A DNA stretch of 64,000 bases from assembly GCA_033977485.1 (NCBI GenBank), contig CM066983.1:63846010-63910009 (forward strand), given 5' to 3'. The notes below the pieces were generated by a model. It was given only the letters and a program-made list of their open reading frames with translations, searched no databases and was not told where the DNA came from. The DNA comes from Hydrangea macrophylla (lineage: Eukaryota > Streptophyta > Magnoliopsida > Cornales > Hydrangeaceae). Both the position numbers and the translations under genes were made by a program. Below, in pieces: positions 21,975 through 35,065 of this stretch; positions within the stretch are counted from its first letter, which is position 1, and every line of letters starts with the position of its first letter.

Positions 21975-24900
21975 ATGGGTACTTTCAATCCACTTGCTGT
22001 TATACTTAAAGAAAACAAACTTACTGGACCAAACTATATAGACTGGAAAAGGAATTTGGATATTGTGTTAACTGCTGAAGAGTACAAGTTTGTGCTTACT
22101 TAAGAATGTCCTGAGCAACCTGGTGAGGGGGCAACCGCTGAGGAAACCCAGGCTCAGAAGAAATGGGTCAAGGCTGATGAGATGGCGCGGTGTTACATTT
22201 TGGCATCCATGTCAAATGTTCTGCAACATCAGCATCAGTCAATGATCAGTGCTTATGACATGATGGAGAGCCTCCGAGAGATGTTCGGGGATCAAAGTCG
22301 TGCTGCTAGGCAGGTTGCTATGAAAGACTTGATGAACACAACCATGGCTGAGGGGACGCCTGTAAGGGATCATGTTCTTAAGATGATATCTCTTCTTAAT
22401 GAACTAGAGATCCTTGGAGCTGAAATTGACGGGGAAACCCAGGTCGATATCGTACTCCAGTCACTGCTAGAGTCTTTTAAGCAATTCCGCCTCAATTACA
22501 ACATGAATAAATTTAAATATACCTTGGCGGAGCTGCTTAAAGAACTTCAGGCAGCTGAGGGTCTCAACAGAAAGTCAGGGAGTTCTCTTATATTTGAGAA
22601 AGGTTCTACTTCAAAGCCAAAAGGCAAGAAGAAAATGAAAAAGGCTCAAAAGAAGGCCGCGGGTCCTCCGCCAATCCAAAGGCCACGAGGACAACCGGGA
22701 AAGCCTAAAGGCAAATGTTTTGTTTGCACGCAGCCAGGATACTGGAAGAAGCAATGTCCAGTTTATCTCGCCAGATAGAACAATCAAGGTAAATCTCATT
22801 TACTAGTTGTTGAATCGTGTTTAGCGGTCCGATCTACCGGTACCTGGTGTGTAGATACGGGAGCCACTGATCATGTATGCAATTCTTTGCAGGGGTTCCA
22901 GGGAACCAGGCAGCTCAGTGATGGAGAGATTTATCTATATATGGGAAATGCTACGAGAGTAGCAGTAGTTGCAGTAGGAGATCTACATCTTAGTTTTGGT
23001 AGAGATAGGAATTTAATATTAAGAAATTGCTTTTATGTACCTTCTATTAGAAGGAATTTAGTTTCAGTTTCTAGTTTAGTAAAGAATGGATATTCAGTTC
23101 ATTTTAATAAAGTAGTAGTTATTAAAGAAAATAAACGTTTTATTTGTTCTGGTCAATTGGTGGATGATCTTTATATTATAAATCCTATCTCTCCTATACT
23201 GCAACTTAATGAATTGAATAACACAAATAGTTTTCCATTTAAGAGAAAAGAACCTTCGACGATGAACCAAACGCATCTTTGGCACTTACGCCTTGGTCAT
23301 ATTAATTTGAAAAGGATTCAAAGACTGGTTCAAAATGGGCCATTAGGCTCATTGGAAGTGGAGGCACTTCCAGTTTATGAATCCTGCTTGGAAGGTAAAA
23401 TGACCAAGAGGCCATTCTCGGCCAAGGGCTATAGAGCAAAAGAGCCGTTGGAACTGGTTCACTCTGATTTGTGTGGTCCTATGACTGTCCAAGCAAGAGG
23501 GGGATTTGAGTACTTTGTCACTTTCATCGATGATTACTCAAGGTATGGGTACATTTATTTGATGCGGCGTAAGTCTGAATGCTTTGAGAAATTCAAAGAC
23601 TTCAAGGCTGAAACGGAGAAGCGTCTAGGTAAATGTATCAAGACACTACGATCTGATCGTGGGGGAGAGTACCTCTTGGGAGAGTTTAGGGAATACTTAT
23701 TAGAGCAAGGGATTACATCCTAATTGTCTGCACCCTGTATGCCTCAGCAGAACGGTGTGGCAGAAAGAAGGAACAGGACTCTTATGGACATGGTAAGATC
23801 TATGATGAGTTATTCGGATTTATCAATTTCTTTTTGGGGACACGCGTTAGAGACAGCCGCATACATTCTAAACTTGGTACCTTCTAAGTCAGTACCTACT
23901 ACTCCCACGGAATTGTGGACTGGGCGAAAGCCTAGTCTGCGGCATGTTCGGATCTGGGGTAGTCCAGCACATGTGCTGAAAGGGAACGCAGAAAAGTTGG
24001 AATCAAGAACAGAAGTATGTTTCTTTGTTGGGTATCCAAGAGGAACTAAAGGTGGTCTGTTTTATAGTCCTAAGGATCAGAAGGTTATTGTTAGCACCAA
24101 TGCCACATTCTTAGAAGAGGACTATGTTATGGACCACAAGCCCAGAAGCCGTATTGTTCTAGAGGAAATGAGAGGAAAGACACCGAGACATACTTCTTCG
24201 ATACCAACGGTACTAGAAGAAACACCACAAGAAAGAGTTATCGATATTTCATTACCACGTCGTAGTGGGAGGATTATCGAAACTCGTGTAGATCCTGAAC
24301 CAACCATTAACACGCAGGTTCCTGAACCAGCACAACGTGTAGATAATGGTGTATTAGGTTCAGAATCTTCACAACAAAATATCAGTGATGCACAGACACG
24401 GGTTGTGCCTCGTTGTAGTGGGAGGGTTATTATTCGACCTGACCTGTATATGTTCTTGGGAGAGTCTTATGACCAGGTCCCTGATGAACAAGGTACCGAC
24501 CCCTGTAACTACAATGAAGCACTCCAAGATAAAGATGCAGATCTTTGGCAAAAGGCTATGAAGTCTGAAATGGAGTCCATGTACTCCAACCAAGTCTGGG
24601 ATCATGTAGAACCACCCAATGAAATAAAACCCATTGGATGTAAGTGGATCTATAAGAAGAAGAGAGGAGCAGATGGTAAGGTGGAAACCTTTAAAGCAAG
24701 GCTTGTTGCGAAAACGTTCACTCAAAAAGAAGGAATCGATTAAGAGGAAACTTTTTCGCCGGTGGCAATGCTGAAGTCTATCCGAATTCTCTTATCCATT
24801 GCTGCACATTTCGATTATGAAATTTGGCAAATGGATGTCAAGACAGCATTTCTAAATGGAAATCTTGACGAGTGCATCTATATGATGCAACCAGACGGGT

Positions 24901-25731
24901 TCATTGCGAAGGGCCAAGAACACATGTTGTGCAAGCTTAAGAAGTCCATTTATGGACTTAAGCAGGCATCTAGGTCTTGGAATATCCGCTTTGATCAAGC
25001 AATCAAGTCTTTTGGTTTTGATCAATGTGCGGATGAATCTTGTGTGTACAAGAAACATGATGGAAGAGTGGTGGTGTTCTTAGTACTATATGTGGATGAT
25101 ATCTTGCTAATCGGAAACGATGTGGGGGTATTATCTTCTGTAAGGGTATGGTTATCTATTCAATTCGATATGAAGGACTTGGGAGAAGCCGGTCATATCC
25201 TAGGGATCAAGCTTATGCGAGATCGCAAGAATAGGATGTTGGGCTTGTCACAAGGCACTTATATTGACAATATTCTTGCAAGGTTTAGCATGCAAGATTC
25301 CAAGAAGGGATTCCTTCCCTTCAGACACGGAATTACTCTATCTAAGGATCAGTGTCCTAAGACACCTGATGAGATAGAGAAGATGAAGGCAGTTCCTTAT
25401 GCCTCGGCAGTAGGAAGCCTAATGTATGCTATGCTATGTACTAGACCTGACATCTGCTTTGCTGTTGGCATGGTTAGTAGATATTAGTCTAATCCAGGGC
25501 AAGAACATTGGACTGCGGTGAAAAATATTCTCAAGTACCTGAAAAGGACTCGAGACTATATGTTAGTTTACCAAGCAGACAGTCTTGTACCCATTGGGTA
25601 CACAGATTCTGATTTCATGTCAGATAGGAATTCCAGAAAGTCTACCTCAGGATATGTGTTTACCCTAGGAGGTAGAGCCATTAGTTGGAGTGAGGTGTGT
25701 CACTTCATGGCTTTGAGTCTAAGTGGGAGAC
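21975..25731 (+). pseudogene. Ty1/copia gag-pol, single frame with five nonsense codons, RNase H truncated
   Basis: One reading frame from ATG 21975 carries all domains. Gag (UBN2-like, 21975-22778) has a zinc knuckle CFVCTQPGYWKKQC in which His is replaced by Tyr. Protease has WCVDTGATDH (about 22848). The gag-pre-integrase segment has LWHLRLGH (23277) and a CxxC in which the first Cys is Tyr. The integrase core has HSDLCGP (23460), FIDDYSRYG and QQNGVAERRN (23740). RT has WQMDVKTAFLNG (24830) and YVDDILL (25089). RNase H starts GYTDSDF (25598). Stops are at 22101, 22776, 23721, 24741 and 25485, with no frameshift. RNase H ends after GGRAISW and joins the 3' untranslated sequence, so its C-terminal part is deleted. 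Non-functional without trans-supply. Confidence 0.93.
25721..25730 (+). other. Polypurine tract of copia element
   Basis: AAGTGGGAGA directly precedes the 3' LTR. Confidence 0.75.
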
Positions 25732-27341
25732 TGTTAGGGATATATACTAAAAGCCATGCTTTATGTAGTTGATTTATTATTCATTCAATAAAATCAGTTA
25801 ATCCATTTTTTATGAGAATCTGTGTGGGCAATGTTTGTATTATATTATTTATTTAATGTGTGTCTCTCATTCTATATAGTAGGTGGTTTGGTGTGTAGAG
25901 TTCGGCTTACACACGGAAGATCAGGCCATCAGATATTATAGAATGTAAGATTTTGGTTTACAGTCTTAGATGGGATTGGACACACCATCGGTAGGACTGC
26001 AGCATGGTGTTGTAGTAGGTTTGTCTTGACTGCGGGAAACGGTATAGTTTCAACTCACCATGCTGGTACATTTTGTGTATTAAACAGGACCGACTTGGGG
26101 TAATTATCTTTATACTGACTTATAAGATAATTAATACCTCATGGCTATTATGAGTGCTTATGCTCTAAATCCTAATTTAATTTATAGACACGTACATTTG
26201 ATATTTATACTTTGATCCCTAAAAGGGTGAGATCCTTAAATGGGTCAATATCTCATTGGATTGGGGTGGCAATATTAATTGTGTGGTGGATATTAATTAA
26301 TGATGGAATCCATGTCTCAATTTTGGGATTGATGATATCCCCTTGAGAAAGCTTATAAGTTTTGATTATGTCAAACCCTGCAGGTGGATTTTGTATCCGA
26401 CATATCAGATAAGTTAAGCAGAGGATCTCAAGGAATTTTAAGAAATTAATTAAATATGATTGTCAGTAATTATATTTAATTAATGGATATCTGTAATCTT
26501 AACATGGGGAGATAATAAGCATTTAATAACATGGAGCTCGAAATATATTTTTGAGATAAGGGTAGGAGTGAAATTATAATTCTTTAGTGGTATGAATTAT
26601 AATTTATGGAAATAGGAATCTGATTCAGTTCGAATTAGGGTTTCCTAATTCCATAAGGAAGCCTATTCCTTATTGACTTCTTATGGTCCCTATCGTAGCC
26701 TATATATATGCTGCCTTGGCTCTTCTCTCAGGTTGCATGATTTCATATTCTAAGCTTCCCTTGACCTCCTAGCTTTCTTCTAGAAGGGTTTCCACCAAAC
26801 CCTAGTCTCTGTGGGCATTCAAGAGACATAGGAGTGTAGATCGCTAGCGTCGGACAACGCTCACTAAAAGAGCTTTGGACTGCTCGATACTGATCGAAAG
26901 TTGCTGAATGTTTTACACAACGTTCCTGACGTCGAGACGGAGCTGCGGTTAAAAATTCAAGTAAATCGGAGATCGTTTTATCCTCCTGACGAACACATCT
27001 TTGTCGGATCAATGTGATCAGGATTGAATCGTCACAGCAATCAAAGAGAGTGTTATAACTGGGAATAGAAAATAGAACGTAAAGAGGGAAGAGTAGAAAA
27101 CTAAAAGGATTTCGAAAGAGCCTACACTCAGTTCGATATTCTGGCAGTAAAGGAATACGGTAGAAGATCGTGAGCTGTTATCGAGCCCGTGTTCTCGATT
27201 CGTCTACTACAGCAATCCAATTTTGCAGTTCAAGGTAACCCTAGTTCCGCCCTTGTAGGGTTATTATAGATTTCATGAAATTTTCTGCAGTACCAACTTA
27301 TACCCACTGTCAACGGATTCTGGGAACGCTGTTTCCTAACA
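25732..27341 (+). mobile_element. 3' LTR of Ty1/copia element
   Basis: The partner of 18908-20516, with the same TGTTAGGG start and CCTAACA end. Most of the roughly 19 differences cluster in the last 500 bp. Low divergence marks it as among the younger insertions here. Confidence 0.96.
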
Positions 27342-28495
27342 AATTATGCACGTGAAACTGCGATAAAAGCTTGTGTATATGATTATATGAGCATGTTATG
27401 TGTCTATGTGGGTCAAAGGGGGGTTTGGTGCAATTTCATCTGAGGGTAAGCTCCTTGATGTTTGAGGGTTGTGGTATCGATAGTTGTTGTGCCTGGTTTA
27501 GAGGAAGGTCCAGCCAGGGCACTGGGTACGTGGTAAGATGAAGGCCTTTCACGATATTAATCTCATTTATCCGATAGAAACGTACCACTCTCCCTAGAGA
27601 CTATTTAGATGTGTTTTTAATATCTTAAGGCATGAATTGTCATATAAGCATATGTTTAGAATTGTGCACTCAGCATATAGCTGAGCAGTGGAGCTTTACT
27701 CCATTGCAGGTGATAAGAAGAAAGGCAAGAAGAAGCGAGAAGAGTGAGGCCGATGGGACGCTAGGATTGCCTTTGTACATGTTTTTGCATTTCCATTTCA
27801 TATTGTAATAAGAACTTTGAGAAGTTAAAACCATGTGTTTAGCTAGAATCTTGGGATGGATTTGTAGTTATTATAATCCATAATAAAACTTATGTATTAT
27901 ATTTCAGGCCGTTGTAATACCGTTAGAACCTTGTGTGAATGAGTTTTATGTATGTATTTTAATCCTCGGTTGAGTTCGAACTAGTCTTGGATTTGAGTTT
28001 CTGCAGAATGTGCTGTAGGGAGAAAAAACAGTCGACTGGTCTAGGGTCCAATGGACTGGAGATCTCTTTAACACAACATTTTCTTCAGTTTTCAAAGGAC
28101 CCCATTCGATTGGGTGGAGAAAATAGTCTACTAGTTTGTGTCCCAAAACCAGACATTCTGCTTGACCTCGTCCAGTTGACCGGACGGGTACTAGTCGACT
28201 GGAAGTTTGACACCATTGTCAACTAGGTTCCTGACACAGTCAACTGGATTGAGTCCTAGAGCTGTTATATTCTCTGTATTTCCAGAGCAGTCAACTGGGT
28301 CCTCACGGGATTGCTATTTTCAAAATTGGTTTGTTCCTTAAGTTTTTTTAAAACTTTTTATAACTTTGAAATTGAGACTTTTACTTTTACTTTTACTTTT
28401 TTTTTTTCGCTGCTATGATGTTGTAAAAGAATTGAATGAGCCTTGGTGGCATGCCACGTGTCCTATTTCCACGCGTAGTGGGATGGGTCGTGACA
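27342..28495 (+). mobile_element. B 3' LTR, right fragment
   Basis: It continues the LTR broken at 18907. It holds the acceptor-like CCATTGCAG (27709), a basic short tail in frame to TGA, a run of CAGTCGACTGG and its C-to-T variants (28028-28290), and the ending GGGATGGGTCGTGACA. The ending matches the shared LTR end at 17248 and, inverted, the start at 55273. Confidence 0.82.
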
Positions 28496-29121
28496 TAATT
28501 CAAGAGCAACAATTAGAAAAGAAAAAAAAAAAGAAAAAGAAAAAGAAAATTAAGATCTCCGAGTAATCTTTGATCATTCAAAGTTGTAAAACCACTATAG
28601 GAAGTCTAGATGTAGTAATTAGATTAGTGCAACAAAAACCTAAACAAGCATACATTGTGCAGCAATGCAGGAGCTTTTTTTGCTGTCCTAGACGAAAATT
28701 TCATTTGAATCAATGGAAAAAGGCACAAGAATGAAAGAATAATGGTTGTATCTGTGAAAAAGTAGGAGGAAAAGGAAAGAAGGGGGGGAGAGAGAGAACC
28801 AAAATTGAGTAATATTGATTGTGAACTCTTGATCCCGGTCAGAGCCCGATCCCAATCTGGCCCGAAAAGAGACATGAGCCCGTGGGCCAAAACCCAAACC
28901 CGATCAATGTCGGCCCGGGACTGGCCCGACAGGCAATTTTGACATCCCTAAGATTCACATTCAAGTAGTGGAATCACCTAAAATTGAGTAACAGTATGAT
29001 TTTCAAATTTTTGTTTTGATTTTTCTTTCCAATACAAATTGATATGCAACCATATTTAACAATAGTGAAACCACCTGATTTTCATTCAAAGTTGAATTAA
29101 GTAGTTTTCGAGGTCACATGT
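28496..29121. other. AT-rich intergenic stretch with possible hAT end
   Basis: No gene is seen. At 28835-28950 GGCCCG-rich words lead to ...TTTTGACATCCCTA, which resembles the terminus of hAT elements read inverted. No matching left end was found, so it is at best a fragment. Confidence 0.35.
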
Positions 29122-29129
29122 GCTGGGAA

Positions 29130-29863
29130 TAGGCCTGTCAATGGACCGGATCATAGCCCGGATCTGATCCAGATCCAGCACTTTTTGGTGGATTTGAGCT
29201 TTTTTTTAAGATCCAAACCCATATCCAGATCCAGATCCGTTTAGAATGTTAGGTTGATGTATCGGATATGATTTTGTGGTATCCGATCCGCCTAAGACCC
29301 GGATCTGAATAAGAATAAATCGTGCACAAAAAATATACATACAATACACTAGATAAGATTATGCTTACATGTAAAATTGAACGAAGCATATAGTATACAC
29401 TAGATTATACAAATTTAATTTCAGTGGCATGTTATTTTGATTTAAAGATAGGAATTTTCAACGTAATCAAGTGTTTTAATGGGTGAAACGTTGATTGATT
29501 TTTATGTATGTATAAACCAAACCAAACCAAGCCTTGTGTCCCAATCAATTGGGGTCAGCTGTATGAATCCTTTTTCTCCATTCTGCACGATCAAGAGCTA
29601 TATGCTTATTTAAATTATATATATTCAAAAACTAATAAAAATAATAGTTTCTATGGTAATACTCTAGAAAACATATAAGCAGCTAAGTTGCTATTTTAGA
29701 TTCGACAAACATATCTGAGTATCCAGATCCGATCAAATCTGGATATGGATTAAATAAGGCAGATCTAACAGATAAATGAACCGGATATGGATAGTAGAAT
29801 TCTTAACGGATCTGGAGATGAATTTTGTGGATCCGATCCAGATCCAATCCATTTACAGGCCTA
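29130..29863. mobile_element. Non-autonomous hAT-like element (734 bp)
   Basis: The left end TAGGCCTGTCAATGGA is matched inverted by the right end (TAGGCCTGTAAATGGA). The flanks are 8-mers GCTGGGAA (29122-29129) and ACTAGGAA (29864-29871), equal at 6 of 8 with both differences G/A. Eight-base duplications and this terminal sequence are hAT traits. Subterminal parts carry many GGATC/CAGATCC words. No transposase ORF is present. Confidence 0.75.
29510..29600 (+). repeat. SINE 3'-domain-like sequence inside the hAT element
   Basis: AAACCAAACCAAGCC, then CAATTGGGGTCAGCTGTATGA and TCCATTCTGC, match the conserved 3' domain found in many angiosperm SINEs (GGGGTCGGCTACATGAATC type). Only this domain is present; no pol III boxes are seen nearby. 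Probably a fragment carried by or inserted in the hAT element. Confidence 0.5.
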
Positions 29864-29871
29864 ACTAGGAA

Positions 29872-31803
29872 GCAAATAGGGGATACAAAGTTAAAAACAG
29901 CAGATCTCAATCTGTGAAATTTTATCTGGAGCTGTTTAGGTGGTTGTACTATCACATCAGCTAAGAACAAAATTTTAAAATTCATCGCTTTTGTTCACGG
30001 ATAATTAGAGGGAACAAAATTAAATAAAATGCTAATCCGTATTTTTTTTTTCTCATTTGAGTTTGTCCTAAATTTGAACTCCCGCGTCGCAACAACATCA
30101 AATTACGGATTGAAAACCCCTTCTAGCTAGTGGGTCACTTAGGTAGATTTTGTGTGTATGTGTGCCCAAAAAACCAAGCATGAATTGATAATACATAAGT
30201 ATATCTCTTAGAGCTTTTGTCATAGCAAAATGAATGCTAGCTTTCCAACAATCTCTTGTACTTTTTACTCATAATTATATTATGTATCCGGGGACAACTA
30301 ATTAACCTAACCCCCTCACCACCGAACACTTGAAATAAATTCCACATTAACAAACACACACGTACGTATGTACATGCATATATACATGTGTGTTTATATA
30401 TATATATATATATAAATAGTTTGATCTGTACTTGACATATAGTCGATGGTGTCATGAATTACATTTTGCAGTGACACATTGTCAGATGTATGTCACAAAT
30501 TTCATTAGCCAACATAAAATTTTGTAAAAACATAAGCTCGACATGTCTTCAAACCTCATTAAATATGTACCACTTGTTCGACATTAATAATCTTAGAAAA
30601 TCCAAATAGAGATGAGATTATGGAATACAACCTTAGGTGCTTTTTGGAAATTGTTAACTTCTTTTTTTAGAGAAATTTGGAGAGAGAAAGAGATGAAAGA
30701 AAGAAAAAAAAAAAAAAAAAAACGAAAAGTAGATAACAAAATTTGAAAAGAATGTTCTTTGATCACATGGTTGTGGCTTTGGGTTCAATAAACTATATCA
30801 CATAGACCAACAACAACCCCACAAACACGATATCTACATTCTATGCACAAAATTACTCCTTACACACACACATACACACACACACACAGATATATGTGAA
30901 TGTGTATCTATCATGGTCAAGGCTAGACATCGAGTCAACATTGTTTTGAGACTAGAATTGGACTTGCCCAAGGTGCATTTGGATAATCACATTGTCTTTA
31001 ATTAACATCATAAATTTTAATTGACCATTACGAGGTGAGTTTGTGAATAATTTACGGAAACTTTTTAGGCTCAAGTTTGATTAATTGTCTAGATATCCAA
31101 AAACAATTTGGGTGGACCAATTTTTGATCTAGATAGAAACAATTTGTATGTATAGTTTTGATCGAGAAAAATGGAGAAAGTGAAATGATAGTATGGAAAT
31201 GGGCCAATAAGTTGGGCTAAACGTGTATAATGGGTTTTCATAGTAAGGGTGTAAATGACAGTAAATTGTTTGGGCTTACTCAACAAAGCCCTCAACCGAT
31301 GACTATTCAATATTACTAATCCTAGACTTCCTTGTATTAATTTTTTTTTTGGTTGAAACTTCTTCCTTTTTCCATAATTAATCTTTCTACTTTAAGAACA
31401 TATTTGGAAAAGTCTAAAACTAGACTAGGTTTAGTCCAAGTTGTTTTTTTATTTTTTATTTTATTTTTATTTTATTTTTATTTTAAGGAGTATATGTTTT
31501 CATGTGATAATCAAGGTTATATTAATTTGACACAAAACCAATTTGAAGAGAGCTATTAGGCTGGATACGGACTCTTATTCAAAAAATTTGTACCGACCAA
31601 ATAGTTGAATTTCTAGAAATGGAATACTTATGAACAATAGCATCAGTTCTTTATTTTCACAAATAGCTTCTAAAGCTATGTTTGTTTGTGGATTAATTTG
31701 GTCAAACAAAAAAAGGAAAAGAAAGCAAAACAAGGAAAAGGAAGCAAACAATATAATGAAAACCAGTTCGGAATGCTAGTGTTTATGTTAGTCAACAATG
31801 CTA
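29872..31803. other. AT-rich intergenic DNA, no gene
   Basis: This stretch contains (TA)n near 30396, a poly(A) of about 22 at 30700-30722, (AC)n near 30866 and TTTTA-rich low complexity at 31440-31485. ORFs are short and have no recognisable motif. Confidence 0.8.
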
Positions 31804-31926
31804 GGGTGACAAACACTTTCTACTAACACTTACAAACACATTCTATCTCTCTCTTAGGAGGCACAGTACCACTCAAGAGAGAGATAAAGTGTGTTTGTAA
31901 ATATTTGTAAAAAATATTTATCACCC
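31804..31926. mobile_element. 123 bp foldback MITE
   Basis: Two arms of about 50 bp, starting GGGTGACAAACA and ending ...TATTTATCACCC, are complementary around a loop of about 19 bp. The flanks AATGCTA and AATATTA may be a decayed duplication. Superfamily uncertain (hAT possible). Confidence 0.6.
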
Positions 31927-34000
31927 AAATATTATTCTATGTTAGTAGACCAATCATGTTAGTTTTAATGTTGGTTTCGAAAATATAGGAGAACATTTAG
32001 GTCAGGTGCAGCTCATTAGGTTATTTTGGTGTTTTCATTGATTGTTATATGTAAACTAGTGTTGTCTGTGTGGACCTTATATGAATAAATAGCAATCCAG
32101 AATAATATCTAAAGGACCCAATAACAACACTCAAAGTGATGTCCTCAAGCATAATCTAAGATCTTAGATATAACATTAAGAAGTGTAACAGTAAAAAAAA
32201 TTTGCACTAATATTGAACGGTGTAATTTTTTATGATGGAGAGCATATTTTGACGTTATCTCAGAAGAAGTCAATGCAAATATTCCAACAAAATAACTAGA
32301 TGATTGACAAACTTTGGTTGAAGATTGAAACTTTTATAAACAAAATTCGCATCTTATGTATGCATTCATCAGGGGCAAAAGGGACAATCGTCCCGGACCA
32401 TCAAACTTTACAAAATTTTGAAGGCCTCTATGAAATTTTCATAATAACATCTTTATTTTGAGATTTTTAGTATTTTACATTTAGGCCTCTCTTAAGGCTC
32501 AATTTAGTGTCATCAACTACATATATATTGATATACACATATACAAAACTCAAAAGCAAAGACCCTTGAATTTTGAAAATTACACTTTTAGTTTAAAATT
32601 TTTTGAGTTTTAAAAATAGGCCCCTCTAGAATTTCGAAAGATACTACCATACAATGTTTAAGTTTCACAAATATACTCATATTATAAGTAGACCCCCAAA
32701 AAATCATCAATTATGTATAATTAATCCCTACAAAAATTATCAATAATATATAAATAAACCCCAAAAAAATTACCTCAGGACACTATCTCCAAAACCACGC
32801 CTCCCTTTTAGTAATTCGTCTTGGATCTCAAATACTCGAAACCGGCCGTGTATGCATCACAAACATTCATTGTATATCATTTTAGGTATCACCCACAAGC
32901 ATTAAAGTCAACCATGGTTATGGGTTCTTGATTAAGATTCCAATGTGGTGGGGGTGTTAATTTGGTACCTTATCCTCCTCAAAAGGGAAGAAAAGAAGAA
33001 ATTAAGGTTGAAAAGAGAAAAGTATCAGAATAGGAAAAGGTGAGATTGTGAAATCATCAGCATTATGGACTTTATTTTTCATATACACAACGCAATTATG
33101 ATTAGATTAGGGTTGCGAGTATGCCGTTTTATTTTCTTGGGCTTAAACAGCATTGTTGAGATTGTGCATTACTGGTTCGAAATATGGAAACCTCTTTGCA
33201 TACTTGTACTGGCCTGTATATCCGGAATTACAAGATTACCACAACGGATCAATACAAATGTGGAGGTGTGGGTAAGGTTGATTCTATTGACACCCACTTA
33301 CTTTACTCATTTAGTTGTTGACCTGTGCATTTGCACGGGATGATTGAAGATCTAATAAGATTCACTTTACTTTTAGTAAGTCTAATAAATTAAGATTGAT
33401 TTCATTCTAATATGATTACAATGTTTGTAATATGACCTTTTTTTTTTTTTTTTTTTTTAAATCACTGTAATATGACTTAATTCAATGAAATTTGTTAAAA
33501 AATAATAGTTGGATCTAACTAATTCACGTTAACCATAAAACTATAAGATTCTACATTTGTTCATTGGATACCATAGCTATCATGTTTGGTTCAACTTTAA
33601 GTCGTAGCAAAATTTTTGCTTTACAATAATAAAATAATTGATTATATTAGTATAATAAGAAATATCTGCACCCTAGATATTTTTGAATATTTAATGGCCA
33701 AAAAAAAATATGCAGTTCCGTTTCATAAAGATATGTGTTTAAAATAAAGAACGATTCTTCTCCTGGTAATTCTTGCTTTAACACCACCAATATATCAAGA
33801 CTACAAAAAGTTTTGAAGACATATAAATAAATTAACCAAAACATTGACATGTCAAAATTGAAAGGAATTGTTTTTACTAGGACCCATAACATATTGCATA
33901 GATTTGACTGGTAGTTATTTAACTTCTTCAAAAAATTTATTTTATTATTAATTTTTTTTTTTAAAGATGAGCAGCTGTATGATACTCAAACCTGTAAAAA
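31927..34000. other. AT-rich intergenic DNA, no gene
   Basis: This is low-complexity A/T sequence with a poly(T) of 24 at about 33441-33464. The 92-codon ORF at 33065-33343 has no recognisable family signature and a composition typical of chance. Confidence 0.75.
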
Positions 34001-34279
34001 TGTCACGCCCCGGAGCAGCAAAAATAGAAAAAAAAATAAATTTTCTTTTTGGGTCCATAGGGAATGACAAGTGAAAGTCACTAATTATCCACACCACACA
34101 ACACTAGTCCACAAAATAAAAAGAAACAGTAACATAAACAACTGAAATTTAATAATAGTGTATCGATTATAAGCATTAGAGTGGTCCTCAGGATCACAAC
34201 CGGTCTAGAGATAACATATGCCCAAGTATCCATTAAACTAAAGCAGTTCAATAGAATTATAAAGTAATATAAACTAGAT

Positions 34280-34440
34280 ATAACTATCTTCAAATTTTCG
34301 GCTGGCGTAAGGATAATCATCAGCGTAACATCCTTCTTTAGCGTAACCGGCATCAGTGGGGCCACCCTATGCGTATTTCCCTCTCGGATAGTAGCCGTCA
34401 TCGTAGGCTCCGTTACCTACAGAATAAGGTACAGGATAGT
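34280..34440 (-). CDS. LTR-encoded Asp/Tyr-rich short peptide, M1 copy
   Basis: Starting after an acceptor-like CCCCGTACAG (AG at 34441-34442) the minus frame reads DYPVPYSVGNGAYDDGYYP, then a TAG, then ...CYADDYPYA. The same frame is kept in the 44 kb and 63 kb LTR copies. There is no Met start, so it would need splicing or read-through. No known domain. It may be a chance frame preserved by LTR similarity. Confidence 0.35.
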
Positions 34441-34717
34441 CTGTACGGGGAAAGTCCAGGCAATGAAGGCCGTCAGCTTACTGAGAGCTGAGTGAATAGA
34501 AATTCACAAGGTACCAATTATATAACATAATAACAAGTTATGAAAGTCATAAGATATAATTTTACTAAGTCATATCTTCCCTTTATTACAACGCCGATAC
34601 TTACCCTTATCTTCTTATTATCCAGAGACCGAAACTTGACAAGACAACCAACATATCTTGAATTAAAGAGCAGACTCAATCGTTCACCTTATATAACATA
34701 CCATCATTCTGTCCATT

Positions 34718-35065
34718 GCTCGTTAAGGATATAAACCATCCACCGCATATCATGGACACAACGTCAGTCCATCCCCTGCTCGTTAAGGATATAAACCATC
34801 CACCGCATATCATGGACACAACGTCAGTCCATCCCCTACTCGTTAAGGATATAAACCATCCACCGCATATCAGGGATACGACGCTTTGAACAATAGCATA
34901 ATAAATCTATTGCCACGACTCATCGATGTATACTAGTGATCCCCATCCACCGCTCATTAAGGATATAAACCATCTACCGCTCGTTAAGGATATAACATGG
35001 ATTATTTGGCTATCTTAGGACTATATGGTCCTGCTTACTGCTCGTTAAGGATATAAATCATTCAC
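34718..35065 (-). repeat. 60 bp tandem repeat in M LTR
   Basis: Units containing GCTCGTTAAGGATATAAACC start at 34718, 34778 and 34838 (exact 60 bp period), then degenerate to about 35060. Equivalent arrays lie at about 44635-44910 and, inverted, at about 62655-63030. All fall inside the candidate LTR intron. Confidence 0.9.

Noticed and set aside
33065..33343. Possible small host gene
   Set aside because: No recognisable motif, no splice or promoter support, AT-rich chance composition.
34718..35065. CRISPR-like regular spacing
   Set aside because: Contiguous 60 bp tandem repeat without spacers, in a plant LTR.
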